From contig NZ_LHQM01000020.1 in assembly GCF_001302265.1 (NCBI RefSeq), forward strand, positions 1 to 40,294: DNA of 40,294 bases, read 5' to 3'. The position numbers and the translations under genes are program-made. Every line of letters begins with the position of its first letter. Within the stretch, counting starts at the first letter, position 1. Source of the DNA: Streptococcus phocae (lineage in GTDB: Bacteria > Bacillota > Bacilli > Lactobacillales > Streptococcaceae). The notes beneath the pieces are model-generated. The model did no database searches. It was given only the letters and a program-made list of their open reading frames with translations, and had not been told where the DNA came from. This document shows positions 26,923-35,658 of this stretch, one piece after another.

Positions 26923-28686
26923 ATGAACGAGACAACTCATAATATCTCAAGGCAAAAGAAAAAAATGCTCTTGAAACGATTAAAAGAACGGATTGCCCCC
27001 AAAAAGGGATTGCTCTACCTTTCCGCTTTTTTATCTTGGTTGCAATTTCTTATGCGGTTAATTAGTTTTTACTTGATTGCTAAGCAGTTTGCAACATTTC
27101 TAACTGGAGGCGACCTGCAGTTAGTTCAATTGGTACTAATCGTGGTTGCCTTAAATGCCTTTGGCTTTGGGCTTGCCATGGTTGCTAAAAATTTACAAGG
27201 AGTGGCGTCGCAGTTTGCGCGTGACTCTCTCAAAACCTCTTTTTTTCAAGCTTTTATCGATTTAGACGGTCAGTTTGACCAGCAGTCAACTGCAGCAGAT
27301 GTTCTGACAGTGGCTTCGCAAGGAATTGATAGTTTGGACACCTATTATTCCTACTATTTGTCACTAGCGATGAGAACCCTATTTAATTGCACGACAGTGA
27401 TGTTTTTGGTGTTTTTGATTTACCCACTTGGTGGCTTGGTGTTTATATTATCTCTACCCTTGATTCCACTATCAATTATTGCCATGCAAAAGCGATCCAA
27501 ACAAATTATGAACCATTATTGGGCTTCCTATATGGATGTTGGTAACTTGTTTATGGACGATTTAAAAGGGTTGAACACCTTATATTCCTATCAATCAGAC
27601 GAGAAATACGAGGCGGCATTTGTTGATAAGGCAGAGCAGTTTCGCCAGGCAACCATGCAGCTGTTGGGATTTCAACTGCAAGCTGTTGGGTATATGGATG
27701 CGGTCATGTATTTAGGGATTGGGGTATCAGGCTTTTTAGCCATTCAGTCTTTATCTGCAGGTCACCTATCCTTATTTAACTTTCTCTTTTTTGTTTTGAT
27801 TGCGACCGAATTTTTCACTCCTATCCGAGAGCAAGGGTATGGCATGCATTTGGTCATGATGAACACAAAAATGGCGGATCGTATTTTTGGGTTTTTAGAC
27901 AGCATTAGCCAAAAAGACTCGCAAGAAGGGTCAAAACTAGAGCCTTTTGATAGGGTGACAATTAGCTCATTGTCATTTTCACACGGCACCATGCCTTTGC
28001 TAGATGACATCAGTTTAACGCTGGCCAAGGGAGAAATCACCGCTATTGCCGGTGTTTCTGGGCAAGGAAAAACGAGCTTGGCTCAACTATTAATGAAGCG
28101 TCATGAGGCAGATAGCGGACAAATTTTACTTGGTGCTACAGCTATCAGTGACGTGTCAAAAGAAGACATCAATCACGAAATTCTCTATGTTTCAGACCAG
28201 TCGAGTCTGCTCAATCGAAGCATCTATGACAACCTAGCAATGGCGACAGACATGTCGAAAAAAGAGTTGCTGGCTTGGATTGAACAGCATGGCATCTTGC
28301 ACTTTATTCACTGGCTGCCAGAAGGCATAGATACCATTGTTGGTGAAAATGGCAGTCGCTTATCACCAGGTCAACGCCAACAAGTGATTTGTGCAAGAGC
28401 CCTATTGAGCAGGCGATCACTTTATATTTTTGATGAGGTGACTTCAAGTGTTGATGCTGAGAATGAGGCCATGATTCAAAAAATGATTACCCACTTATCC
28501 CAAGAGGCGATTGTGGTAGTGATTACTCATAAAATGAAATACGTCAAGCAAGCTGATCAAGTGCTCTTTTTGAGTCCTGGCAAAAAAGCCGTTCTCGCAA
28601 GCCCAGATGCATTAAGCCAAGACAATGCAGACTATCGCCACTTGGTTGACACACAAGAGAGATTGGAGGCCAGCCTTTATGGTTAA
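26923..28686 (+). CDS. siaD: ABC exporter-like half-transporter (SiaD)
   Basis: The 587-residue protein fuses about six membrane helices (residues 30-320) to an ATPase domain (about 345-575). Walker A is GVSGQGKTS, Walker B IFDEVTSS with the catalytic Glu, and the H-loop ITHKMK. The signature is LSPGQ instead of LSGGQ. The layout resembles one half of a CydDC-type heterodimer, with the next gene as partner. It belongs to the S. pyogenes sia operon. The substrate is not established from sequence; haem- or thiol-linked export is a guess from context. It overlaps the partner by 8 bases. Confidence 0.85.
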   Translation: MNETTHNISRQKKKMLLKRLKERIAPKKGLLYLSAFLSWLQFLMRLISFYLIAKQFATFLTGGDLQLVQLVLIVVALNAFGFGLAMVAKNLQGVASQFARDSLKTSFFQAFIDLDGQFDQQSTAADVLTVASQGIDSLDTYYSYYLSLAMRTLFNCTTVMFLVFLIYPLGGLVFILSLPLIPLSIIAMQKRSKQIMNHYWASYMDVGNLFMDDLKGLNTLYSYQSDEKYEAAFVDKAEQFRQATMQLLGFQLQAVGYMDAVMYLGIGVSGFLAIQSLSAGHLSLFNFLFFVLIATEFFTPIREQGYGMHLVMMNTKMADRIFGFLDSISQKDSQEGSKLEPFDRVTISSLSFSHGTMPLLDDISLTLAKGEITAIAGVSGQGKTSLAQLLMKRHEADSGQILLGATAISDVSKEDINHEILYVSDQSSLLNRSIYDNLAMATDMSKKELLAWIEQHGILHFIHWLPEGIDTIVGENGSRLSPGQRQQVICARALLSRRSLYIFDEVTSSVDAENEAMIQKMITHLSQEAIVVVITHKMKYVKQADQVLFLSPGKKAVLASPDALSQDNADYRHLVDTQERLEASLYG

Positions 28687-30364
28687 ACAAGAGTATAAAA
28701 CAATCCAGCTAGTATTACGCTTGTTGGTCACAATGAAACACCTCCTGCCCTGGATTACACTAGCGGTTACCTTTGCGGTATTGGGCTTTTTAATCACCGT
28801 GAGTATTCCTACGGGCCTCGTTTATTTTGGCCTGTTTGCGGTGACTGGAAAAGAAGTGTCCAACCAACTGATGTTAGGCTTTATCGCCTTAGCTTTTCTA
28901 AGAGGTTTGGTGCGCTATGGTGAGCATTATTTCGGGCATTTTGTTGCCTTTCATAGTTTGGCAGCTTTTCGTCAGATGATTTTTCACAAACTACGCGCCT
29001 TGTCTCCAGCTCGTTTAGACAACCAAGACAGTGGTCATTTGCTAAAAATGATTGGCGAGGATATTGAGGCTTTAGAGGTATTTTTTGCGCACACCATTGC
29101 CCCGATTTGCACGGCAGTTATCTCAGCCAGCTTGATGTTTTTGTTTCTTGGACAGGTGAGCTGGCAGTTGGTCTTGATCGCAGTTGTGACCTATGCCTTA
29201 CTGGCGATTGTCATTCCTATTTACTTTGCTAATATTCTCCAAGGATTACTGCAAAGCCAAAACCAGCAGCGTAAAAGCTATGTGTCCAGTTTTTTAGAGA
29301 GCTTGACCTCAGTCAAGGATTTATTACAGTTTCAAAAGATAGATGAACAATTTAGCCTTTTATCTGAAAAGAGTCAGCGAGTTAATGCTTTAGACCGTAA
29401 GGTTGCCCAGGCCCAGTTTTTACAGATGGCCATTACCTTTTTTGTTCTCGGCTTGGCTATTTTGTCCTTGGCATACCTTGTTTTAAATGGGGCTAGACAA
29501 GAAAGCATAGATCCTGTAAAAGGATTAATGGCTTTTGTTGCCTTTACGGCTTCTTTTGCACCATTTTTGGAGTTGGGACGTTTGCCACTAGGATTCAAAC
29601 GAGCCATGAATGCCGCAGGCAATGTCTTTGGGCTTTTAGATGAAGTTGCCGTACAAGACCTTGGACAAGAGGAAATCGCTGATATTAAGAGCATTCAGAT
29701 TGACAGTTTGAACTTTGCTTATCCCAATCGTCAAGAAGACATCTACAAAGATCTCACCATTGCTTTTGCAGGCAAGGGGATTATTGGTATTCATGGCGAA
29801 TCAGGTTCTGGAAAATCGACATTGATGAAAGTCATCATGAAATGGTACCAATGGCAGTCGGGTCATGTTTTACTCAATGAAGCTGACAGCCAACACTTAA
29901 ATGCAGCAGCCTTACAAGCACGATTTGCTTACGTGCCACAAAATCCTCAGATTTTCCAACAAACCTTGCGCGAAAATTTGACCTTTGGTCGCCCAGGCAT
30001 TTCTGACGAGACCATTCTGGAGCTAGCAGAAGCGTGTGGCATGAAAGAGCGTATTTTAGCTTGTGAAAAAGGTCTTGATACCCTTGTTAAGGGAGCAGAT
30101 GATTTTTCAGCTGGTGAGGGGCAGCGCTTAGAGTTGATGCGTGCCCTCCTCAAACAAGCGGATTGCTATATTTTTGATGAGCCGACCGCTAATTTGGACT
30201 CGCTTAACGAAGCCATTTTGATTGATTTAATACGGCAACACTGTCAAGGGATGGTCTTTTTGATTTCACACAGGCCTTCGACACTAGCTTGTGCAGACCG
30301 ACTCTTCCACTTGAAAAACGGATTTCTAAAAGAGGTAAAAAGACATGAAACAATTAAAAATTAA
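28679..30364 (+). CDS. siaE: ABC exporter-like half-transporter (SiaE)
   Basis: The 561-residue partner of SiaD begins MVKQEYKTIQ at ATG 28679, inside the end of siaD. It has six predicted helices and an ATPase domain (Walker A GESGSGKST, Q-loop VPQNPQ, Walker B IFDEPTANLD, H-loop ISHRPS). The signature is FSAGEGQR, so it too departs from LSGGQ. Both halves retain the catalytic Glu and His. It overlaps siaF by 20 bases. Confidence 0.85.
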   Translation: MVKQEYKTIQLVLRLLVTMKHLLPWITLAVTFAVLGFLITVSIPTGLVYFGLFAVTGKEVSNQLMLGFIALAFLRGLVRYGEHYFGHFVAFHSLAAFRQMIFHKLRALSPARLDNQDSGHLLKMIGEDIEALEVFFAHTIAPICTAVISASLMFLFLGQVSWQLVLIAVVTYALLAIVIPIYFANILQGLLQSQNQQRKSYVSSFLESLTSVKDLLQFQKIDEQFSLLSEKSQRVNALDRKVAQAQFLQMAITFFVLGLAILSLAYLVLNGARQESIDPVKGLMAFVAFTASFAPFLELGRLPLGFKRAMNAAGNVFGLLDEVAVQDLGQEEIADIKSIQIDSLNFAYPNRQEDIYKDLTIAFAGKGIIGIHGESGSGKSTLMKVIMKWYQWQSGHVLLNEADSQHLNAAALQARFAYVPQNPQIFQQTLRENLTFGRPGISDETILELAEACGMKERILACEKGLDTLVKGADDFSAGEGQRLELMRALLKQADCYIFDEPTANLDSLNEAILIDLIRQHCQGMVFLISHRPSTLACADRLFHLKNGFLKEVKRHETIKN

Positions 30365-30938
30365 GGATATAATGACAACAGGTGCCTTTGCAGCCCTGTA
30401 CTTTATGTGTGTTGGACTAGGGACATTGATAGGAATCTTTTTTGACAAGTCAGGAAACATGCTCTATGCGCCAGCCTTTGCAGCCGTGCTAGGAGCAACG
30501 GTGTACTATTTATTAATCGCTAAATTACAAAAATTTGGTCCAGTGACCTTACTGGGCGTGATTATGGGGCTCTTTTTCTTTTTAACAGGGCATTTTTTTG
30601 CAGCCATGTTTCCCGCATTGATTTTTGGCGTTTTAGCCGATGTCGTTGCCTCTCTTGGCAAATACCGTTCTAAGACAATGAACATTATATCTTACTGCAT
30701 CTTTTCATTTGTGAACAGTGGACCGATTATCTTGATGTGGGTCGTTAAAGACGCTTACGTTAAAAGCCTGCTTGCGCGTGGCAAGGACATGGCTTATATT
30801 GAGCGAGTGATGTATGACTTTACTTTGGGTCATGTTAGCTGGTTTGTAGCAACAGTTGTCCTGGGTGCGATTGTAGGTAGTTTGTTTGCTCATCAGTTGA
30901 TTAAAAAACACTTTATCACATCAGGGATGCTTTCATGA
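30345..30938 (+). CDS. siaF: ECF-type S component, Trep_Strep/MptS-like (SiaF)
   Basis: The 197-residue integral membrane protein starts MKQLKIKDIMTTGAFAALYF and has about five or six helices (LIGIFFDKSG loop, LLGVIMGLFFFLTGHF, SWFVATVVLGAIVGSLF). This is the layout of the streptococcal Trep_Strep family of substrate-capture subunits. With SiaG (T) and SiaH (ATPases) it forms a complete ECF-like transporter. The ligand cannot be read from sequence. Location in the haem operon suggests haem, a porphyrin or a metal-related compound. It overlaps siaE by 20 bases and siaG by 4. Confidence 0.8.
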   Translation: MKQLKIKDIMTTGAFAALYFMCVGLGTLIGIFFDKSGNMLYAPAFAAVLGATVYYLLIAKLQKFGPVTLLGVIMGLFFFLTGHFFAAMFPALIFGVLADVVASLGKYRSKTMNIISYCIFSFVNSGPIILMWVVKDAYVKSLLARGKDMAYIERVMYDFTLGHVSWFVATVVLGAIVGSLFAHQLIKKHFITSGMLS

Positions 30939-31615
30939 GATTAGATGTTCGTACCAAACTCTTATTATTGCTTTTGGCCAATGCTTGCTTTTTTTTCCGC
31001 GTTGATGGTGCTCTAGCAATGATGATAGTAGGCGTTTTACTGGTTTTGTTGTACACGCTTGGCAGACATCGATTGGCTCTTTATATAGGACTTTCTTATC
31101 TCATTGTGACGAGCTTGGCATTCTTGCCTGATCAGCTGTTACCTGCCTACGCTTATCGTCTAGTGAGCTTTGCTGTGACAGCGAGCCAGTTGGTCTATCC
31201 TTCTTTATTAGCTGCCTTGATTGTGGTAAAAACCACAACGGTTTATGAATTGGTTCACGGCCTTAGAAAGTGGCATTTTCCAGAGGTTTGTCTACTGACT
31301 TTTGCAGTAATGCTACGTTTTTTACCCATGATTAAACAAGGTAGTCAGACCATTCATCGCTCACTAGCTGTCAGAGGGATTTTACGTGGAAAATGGGACA
31401 TCGTCAGACATCCCAAACAGTACTTAGAATATTTGTTGGTCCCCTTGCTGTTATTGTTGTTGAGGCGTAGCCAAGAGCTAACGATTGCCAGTCTCACAAA
31501 AGGCTTGGCTATTAAAAAAGGGACTAGCGAGACCTTCTCTTCACGCTTAACTTGGAAAGATTGGGGGGTACAAGCATGGCTGTTTACGACCATGGGCTAC
31601 ATCGTGTTCCGATAA
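30935..31615 (+). CDS. siaG: ECF transporter T component (SiaG)
   Basis: The 226-residue membrane protein links S component and ATPases. It has several helices and the EcfT coupling motif in IHRSLAVRGILRGK (VRG, the Ala-Arg-Gly-type motif). ATGA overlap with siaF and a 40-base overlap with siaH indicate tight co-translation. Confidence 0.85.
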   Translation: MRLDVRTKLLLLLLANACFFFRVDGALAMMIVGVLLVLLYTLGRHRLALYIGLSYLIVTSLAFLPDQLLPAYAYRLVSFAVTASQLVYPSLLAALIVVKTTTVYELVHGLRKWHFPEVCLLTFAVMLRFLPMIKQGSQTIHRSLAVRGILRGKWDIVRHPKQYLEYLLVPLLLLLLRRSQELTIASLTKGLAIKKGTSETFSSRLTWKDWGVQAWLFTTMGYIVFR

Positions 31616-33024
31616 TCAGGGGGAAAGAACTCACCTTTACCTATGCCAGTCGTCAAAATTTGGCATGTGAAGTGCCGACTTGTCACATTGAACCTGGTGA
31701 ATTTATTGTTTTATGTGGCAAATCTGGGTCTGGCAAGTCAACCTTTTTAAAATTGTTAAATGGTTTGATACCAGATTATTACACGGGGCATTATGAAGGA
31801 GAGTTATCTGTTGCGGATTGTCAGGTAGGAAGAGACAGTGTTGAGGTGTTTTCGAGGCACGTGTCTTCTGTTTTTCAAAACCCTGCGAGCCAGTTTTTCT
31901 ACCAAGAAGTCAAGCATGAGTTGGTATTTCCATGCGAAAATCAAGGGGTCGCTACTGATGTAATTCTTGAAGATTTATCTATTTTGGCAACGGATTTCGC
32001 CTTTCAAGAGCTACTCGAAGCGCAGATGACGGATCTGTCAGGGGGTCAAAAGCAACGTGTAGCTATTGCGACAGCAATCATGCAAAAAACCCCCATCATG
32101 GTATTTGATGAACCAACAGCCAACTTAGATTGTCAAGGGGTAGAAGTTGTCAAAGATTATTTGAAGGCTTTAAAGGCTGTCGGGAAAACAATCGTTATCG
32201 CAGAACACCGACTTCACTACCTTATGGACTTGGCAGATCGCTTTATCTATTTTGATCAAGGGCATTTGACACAGTGTTGGACGCCTGAAGAGCTACTTGC
32301 CCTTCCTGACGCTAAGCGTCAGGAGTTGGGTTTGCGTCAGCTTGATCTAGGAGTTGTCAAGCAAGAATTACAAGCTAAAACCGTTGGCAGGCATTATGAT
32401 CCTAGTCATGATTTTCAGGTGAAGAACCTCCATGTTAGAGCGGGTAAAAAAAAGCTTTATCAGTTGGAGCACCTTAGCTTTAACTCCGGTCAGGTCACAG
32501 GAATTACAGGGCCAAATGGCCTTGGTAAATCACAACTGGTTTACTACTTGACGGGTCTTTTAAATGACCCTAAAGCTCAGATTAGCTATAAAGGACGCCT
32601 TCTTTCAGCCAAAGAGCGACTGGAAATAACCAGCTTAGTCATGCAGGATGTTTCTTTGCAGTTATTTGCTGAAACGGTCAAAACAGAAATCAATATGGGG
32701 CATGACAAGCATCCCCAGACAGCACAGGTGATTGATAGTCTAGCTCTTTCGGATTTGCTGGATAAGCATCCTGCCAGTTTATCTGGCGGTGAGCAACAGC
32801 GGGTGATGATCGCTGCGAGTGTCTTGTCTGACAAAAGCGTGATTATCTTTGATGAGCCAAGTAGCGGGTTAGATGTCTTGCAGATGGAAGCCTTGGCAGA
32901 CCTTTTAGAGAGCCTCGCATCACAAGAAAAAGTAGTGATTGTGATTTCTCACGATGATGAATTGCTTTTACGCTCATGTGACAGTGTTTATCAGATGAGT
33001 GCACAAAACGATGCGAATGCTTAA
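31576..33024 (+). CDS. siaH: ECF transporter duplicated ATPase (SiaH)
   Basis: The 482-residue protein carries two ABC ATPase domains in one chain, replacing the EcfA-EcfA' pair. Domain 1 has Walker A GKSGSGKST, signature LSGGQKQR and MVFDEPTANLD. Domain 2 has GPNGLGKSQ, LSGGEQQR and IIFDEPSSGLD. ATG 31576 is chosen because GGGGGG lies 8 bases upstream, inside siaG. It is the last gene of the haem operon, followed by the strongest terminator of the window. Confidence 0.9.
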   Translation: MAVYDHGLHRVPIIRGKELTFTYASRQNLACEVPTCHIEPGEFIVLCGKSGSGKSTFLKLLNGLIPDYYTGHYEGELSVADCQVGRDSVEVFSRHVSSVFQNPASQFFYQEVKHELVFPCENQGVATDVILEDLSILATDFAFQELLEAQMTDLSGGQKQRVAIATAIMQKTPIMVFDEPTANLDCQGVEVVKDYLKALKAVGKTIVIAEHRLHYLMDLADRFIYFDQGHLTQCWTPEELLALPDAKRQELGLRQLDLGVVKQELQAKTVGRHYDPSHDFQVKNLHVRAGKKKLYQLEHLSFNSGQVTGITGPNGLGKSQLVYYLTGLLNDPKAQISYKGRLLSAKERLEITSLVMQDVSLQLFAETVKTEINMGHDKHPQTAQVIDSLALSDLLDKHPASLSGGEQQRVMIAASVLSDKSVIIFDEPSSGLDVLQMEALADLLESLASQEKVVIVISHDDELLLRSCDSVYQMSAQNDANA

Positions 33025-33041
33025 CAAAACTCAGTCAAGAC

Positions 33042-33075
33042 AAAAAACCTTGGAAATAATTTTCCAAGGTTTTTT
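33042..33075 (+). terminator. haem operon terminator
   Basis: AAAAAACCTTGGAAA (33042-33056) pairs perfectly with TTTCCAAGGTTTTTT (33061-33075), a 15-bp stem with a 4-base loop and built-in A and T tracts. Confidence 0.95.
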
Positions 33076-33076
33076 G

Positions 33077-33490
33077 GATTTTATGATAGATAGTAAGTAG
33101 TAGTTATATAGAGTGTTCATTTATAAGTGAAAACATCAGTGTTATTTTAATTTAAAGGACATAAAATATGCATTATAAGAGATGAAAAAGTGTTTTATTT
33201 TTTATGAAATGGTAATGATAGTGTGTGTAATATTTAAAAAATAAAAAATGAGATAATAAATTAAAAATAAATATTATTCATTGTGAATAGATACCAACAT
33301 TTATAATAGATTAATATTACTAAAAAATTGAATCGACAGCTTTTAAAACGATTTTTTTCACAAACTAAAATGCGTTTTTTACATATTTCTGCTTAAATTT
33401 AATTTTAAAAATCATTGACAAAAAATAAAAACATGTGTAAAATAAATCAACCTAATAAGCAAAATGTTAGAATTTGAGAGGGTTATTTTA
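33077..33490 (+). promoter_or_regulatory. AT-rich region and promoter of the small secreted protein
   Basis: This 414-base stretch is extremely AT-rich and has no gene. At its 3' end TTGACA (33415-33420), 17 bp and TAAAAT (33438-33443) form a strong promoter, with a start near 33450 and a leader of about 40 bases. Several short TTAAAAATAA-like tracts could bind global regulators, but no palindrome stands out. Confidence 0.65.
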
Positions 33491-33988
33491 ATGTTATTTA
33501 AACAAAGAGGTTTTCGTACTTGGAAATCAAAAAAACAATGGCTTTTTTCAGGAGCTCTTGTAGCAATTAGTGTTTTAATAGGAGGAACTCCAATGGAAGA
33601 AACTCCAATGTGGGGAACTCCAATAGTTCATGCTGAAAGTTCCAGTCCAACATTAGTTCCTCCGCATGATGGATTGTTAGGACCGGGTTACTTCGGTAAA
33701 AATGATAATGAGTCAGACGGATATTCAGATGGATATTCAGATGGAAGACATTCAGACCTTAGCCGTGACGATGGTATCAAAAAACGATTTGAAGAAAAAC
33801 AAGCTAACAAAGGTTATGATTGGAAAGATGACTATGGGACAGGCTATACTCATGGTTTTACAAGAGGAAGAAATGATAAAATATTATTAAACGGTCAAGC
33901 AGGGGCACCAAGCCTACCAGGCTTTGCCTTCGGCTTTGGCTTGGACTTCAGTTTCAACCTTAACTTTGATTTTCATTCTTGGCTATAA
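33491..33988 (+). CDS. small secreted protein with glycine-tyrosine repeats, unknown
   Basis: The 165-residue product starts MLFKQRGFRTWKSKKQWLFS; GAGAGG lies 9 bases before ATG 33491, better supported than the ATG at 33464. The N-terminus resembles a degenerate KxYKxGKxW signal peptide (WKSKKQWLFSGALVAISVL). A threefold 5-residue repeat (GTPME, ETPMW, GTPIV) sits just before the probable cleavage after VHA. The mature part has SDGYSDGYSDGRHSD, GYTHGFTRGRND and an aromatic, hydrophobic C-terminus (LPGFAFGFGLDFSFNLNF). I do not recognise the family. A bacteriocin-like or cell-wall role is possible. No immunity gene is seen nearby. Confidence 0.7.
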   Translation: MLFKQRGFRTWKSKKQWLFSGALVAISVLIGGTPMEETPMWGTPIVHAESSSPTLVPPHDGLLGPGYFGKNDNESDGYSDGYSDGRHSDLSRDDGIKKRFEEKQANKGYDWKDDYGTGYTHGFTRGRNDKILLNGQAGAPSLPGFAFGFGLDFSFNLNFDFHSWL

Positions 33989-34053
33989 GATTACATTTAA
34001 AACAGAAATAGAAAATCAATTTTTTGTTAACCTTGGTTGATTTACCAATAGCT

Positions 34054-34069
34054 AATATTTAGAGAAGAC
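34054..34069 (+). repeat. 16-bp direct repeat, copy 1
   Basis: AATATTTAGAGAAGAC is identical to 38898-38913. Loosely similar flanks follow both copies (TAGTGGACAG here, TAGTGGATAG there), suggesting remnants of the same unidentified element. Confidence 0.5.
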
Positions 34070-34126
34070 CAACATGATATACTCCCCTTATAGTGGACAG
34101 TGAAAAAAACAAAAATTCACTAGAAA

Positions 34127-34341
34127 TGAACTGCACCTCAAAAGTTAGACATAAAATCTAACGAATGGGGTGTTTTTCTGATGAAGTTAAGTTATGAAAA
34201 TAAACTAGAAATCTATACACTAAGAAGGGATGACATTCCTTGGTCTCAGGTTAGTGAGGCATACGATGTTAGTCTTTCCACTCTTAAATACTTGATAAAG
34301 CTTATGGATAGGTATGGCGTTGAGAGTGTTAGAAAAAGAAA
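34127..34341 (+). mobile_element. 5' fragment of an IS861-like element with truncated orfA
   Basis: The element begins TGAACTGCACCTC at 34127 and repeats the insulating hairpin: CACCTC/GGGGTG arms (34133-34138, 34167-34172) and GTTAGA/TCTAAC (34144-34149, 34157-34162), followed by TTTTT. orfA starts at ATG 34181 and reads MKLSYENKLEIYTLRRD up to ESVRKR, then is cut at 34342 by the second IS. It is a second, independent copy of the element at 154. No continuation is seen beyond the inserted IS, so sequence was lost. Confidence 0.8.
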
Positions 34342-34384
34342 TGAAAAGGCAACACTTTTCTGTACAAATTTTATAAAGTGTTTT

Positions 34385-35226
34385 TTAGGCGATGACTCGC
34401 TTAGTTATAGGGGGTTGATAATTGAGACTGCTGTGTAGACGGTGATGGTTCCACCAGTGCACATAATCTTTGGTTTTAAGAGTTAGCTCTTCTAGCGATT
34501 GAAATGTCTCTTGGTTAATAAACTCAAGTTTAAAGGAACGATAGGTACTCTCAGCGACGGCATTATCGTAAGGACAACCAGCTTGACTAAGTGAACGAGT
34601 AATGCCAAAGGCTTCTAACATCTCATCTATCAGTTGATTATCAAACTCTTTGCCACGATCAGAATGAGAGAACTTGACTTTGGTAAGTGCATAAGGCACG
34701 CTTTGAATGGCTTGCTTAACGAGTTCTGCTGTCTTGTGCCAACCAAGAGATACACCTATGATCTCACGATTGAAGAGGTCAATAATCAAGCAGACGTAAG
34801 CCCAATGCTTATTGACACGGACATAAATCAAGTCTGTCACAATCGCTTCAAGTGGCTTTTGTTGGTTGAAGTCTCGAGCTAAGAGGTTTGGAATTGGGGC
34901 GTCATTCTTCCCTTTTGAATACGGTTTGAAAACTGCTTTTTGGTAAACAGAAACCAAATGTTGTCTCCTCATGATACGACGAGACAGTTTTAATCCTTTA
35001 GATTCCAGACGTTTCTTGACTTTCCTATCATCATATCTGGACTTGCTTTGGAGGAAGACAGTTTTAATCCTTTAGATTCCAGACGTTTCTTGACTTTCCT
35101 AGCATCATATCTGGACTTGCTTTGGAGGAAGACAGTTTTATCGTTATCATCAATCTCGGTCTCGGATACATGCTCTACGGCTTGGTAGTAATAGCTAGAA
35201 CGTGGAATATTTAACCAACGACACAT
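34385..35226 (-). pseudogene. IS3-type orfB (DDE transposase), frameshifted by duplication
   Basis: The N-terminal part (MCRWLNIPRSSYYYQAV and on to RLESKGLKLS) runs into the second duplicate copy and stops at 34990. The C-terminal part from 34972 (MRRQHLVSVYQKAVFK) carries the DDE core: Asp in VTDLIYV, Asp in HSDRGKEF and Glu in NAVAEST. Removing one 74-bp unit joins LKLS to RRIMRRQHL in frame. orfB is expressed from orfA by a -1 shift; its frame is open upstream through the orfA end (IITANKDKYSISAMCRW). Confidence 0.85.
34983..35130 (-). repeat. 74-bp tandem duplication inside orfB
   Basis: Two 74-base copies (34983-35056 and 35057-35130) differ at one base (TATCATC versus TAGCATC). The motif GACAGTTTTA begins each copy and recurs at 35131, giving 10 bp of microhomology at the boundaries. 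Because 74 is not a multiple of three, the transposase frame is lost. Confidence 0.95.
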
Positions 35227-35261
35227 AGCTGAAATACTATATTTATCCTTATTAGCAGTAA

Positions 35262-35552
35262 TTATTTGCCTTTTTGTGCCATAATCACTACCGCTTGCTT
35301 TAGGATGTCTAATTGCATTTCTAGTTCTTTATTGTATTTTCTAAGGGTTATCAGCTCACGCTGTTCATCTGTTAGATTATCAACAGATTTGAAGGAACCA
35401 GTTGTTTTGGACTGTCTCATCCACTTATCGAAGGTTGAAGGAGTTAATTCATATTCTTTAATCAGCTCACTGCGTTTCATACCTGCATTGTGAAGATCCA
35501 CGATTTGTTGTTTAAAGTCATCAGTATAATGACGGCGTATTTTTCTAGACAT
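35262..35552 (-). CDS. IS3-type orfA (transposase helix-turn-helix subunit)
   Basis: The 96-residue product MSRKIRRHYTDDFKQQIVDL has the N-terminal helix-turn-helix (GMKRSELIKEYELTPSTFDKW) and the C-terminal leucine-zipper-like helix (RELITLRKYNKELEMQLDILKQAVVIM). It is intact. The end of the frame (CAA AAA GGC) contains A-AAA-G, a tetramer used for -1 frameshifting to orfB in IS3 elements. AGGAGAAAACT precedes the ATG. Alone it would act as a DNA-binding repressor of transposition. Confidence 0.9.
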   Translation of the reverse strand: MSRKIRRHYTDDFKQQIVDLHNAGMKRSELIKEYELTPSTFDKWMRQSKTTGSFKSVDNLTDEQRELITLRKYNKELEMQLDILKQAVVIMAQKGK

Positions 35553-35658
35553 AGTTTTCTCCTATTTTCTTTAGTGTAGAACACTTTATAAATTCTGTCT
35601 AGTTTAGTGTTACCTATTCATTTAAATGTTTAGAGCAATGATGATAAGAGGCTTACAG

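Larger units (their letters stand above)
34342..35620 (-). mobile_element. IS3-family element, full length, inactive
   Basis: Read on the minus strand the element starts TGAATAGGTAACACTAAACT (35620) and ends at the complement of TGAAAAGGCAACACTTTTC (34342). The imperfect inverted repeats share about the first 40 bases, including TATAAAGTGTT. At 1279 bp with orfA and orfB it has IS150-group organisation. Flanks AAA and TTT show no target duplication, so one or both sides have been rearranged. orfB is disrupted by a 74-bp tandem duplication. Confidence 0.85.

Noticed and set aside
29374..29694. 106-codon minus-strand frame within siaE
   Set aside because: It is rich in Ala, Lys and Ser, as expected for complements of membrane code, and siaE is intact there.
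33100..33410. AT-rich stretch as a replication origin or att site
   Set aside because: No DnaA-box cluster, iteron series, integrase gene or flanking duplication was visible; it looks like an ordinary AT-rich promoter region.
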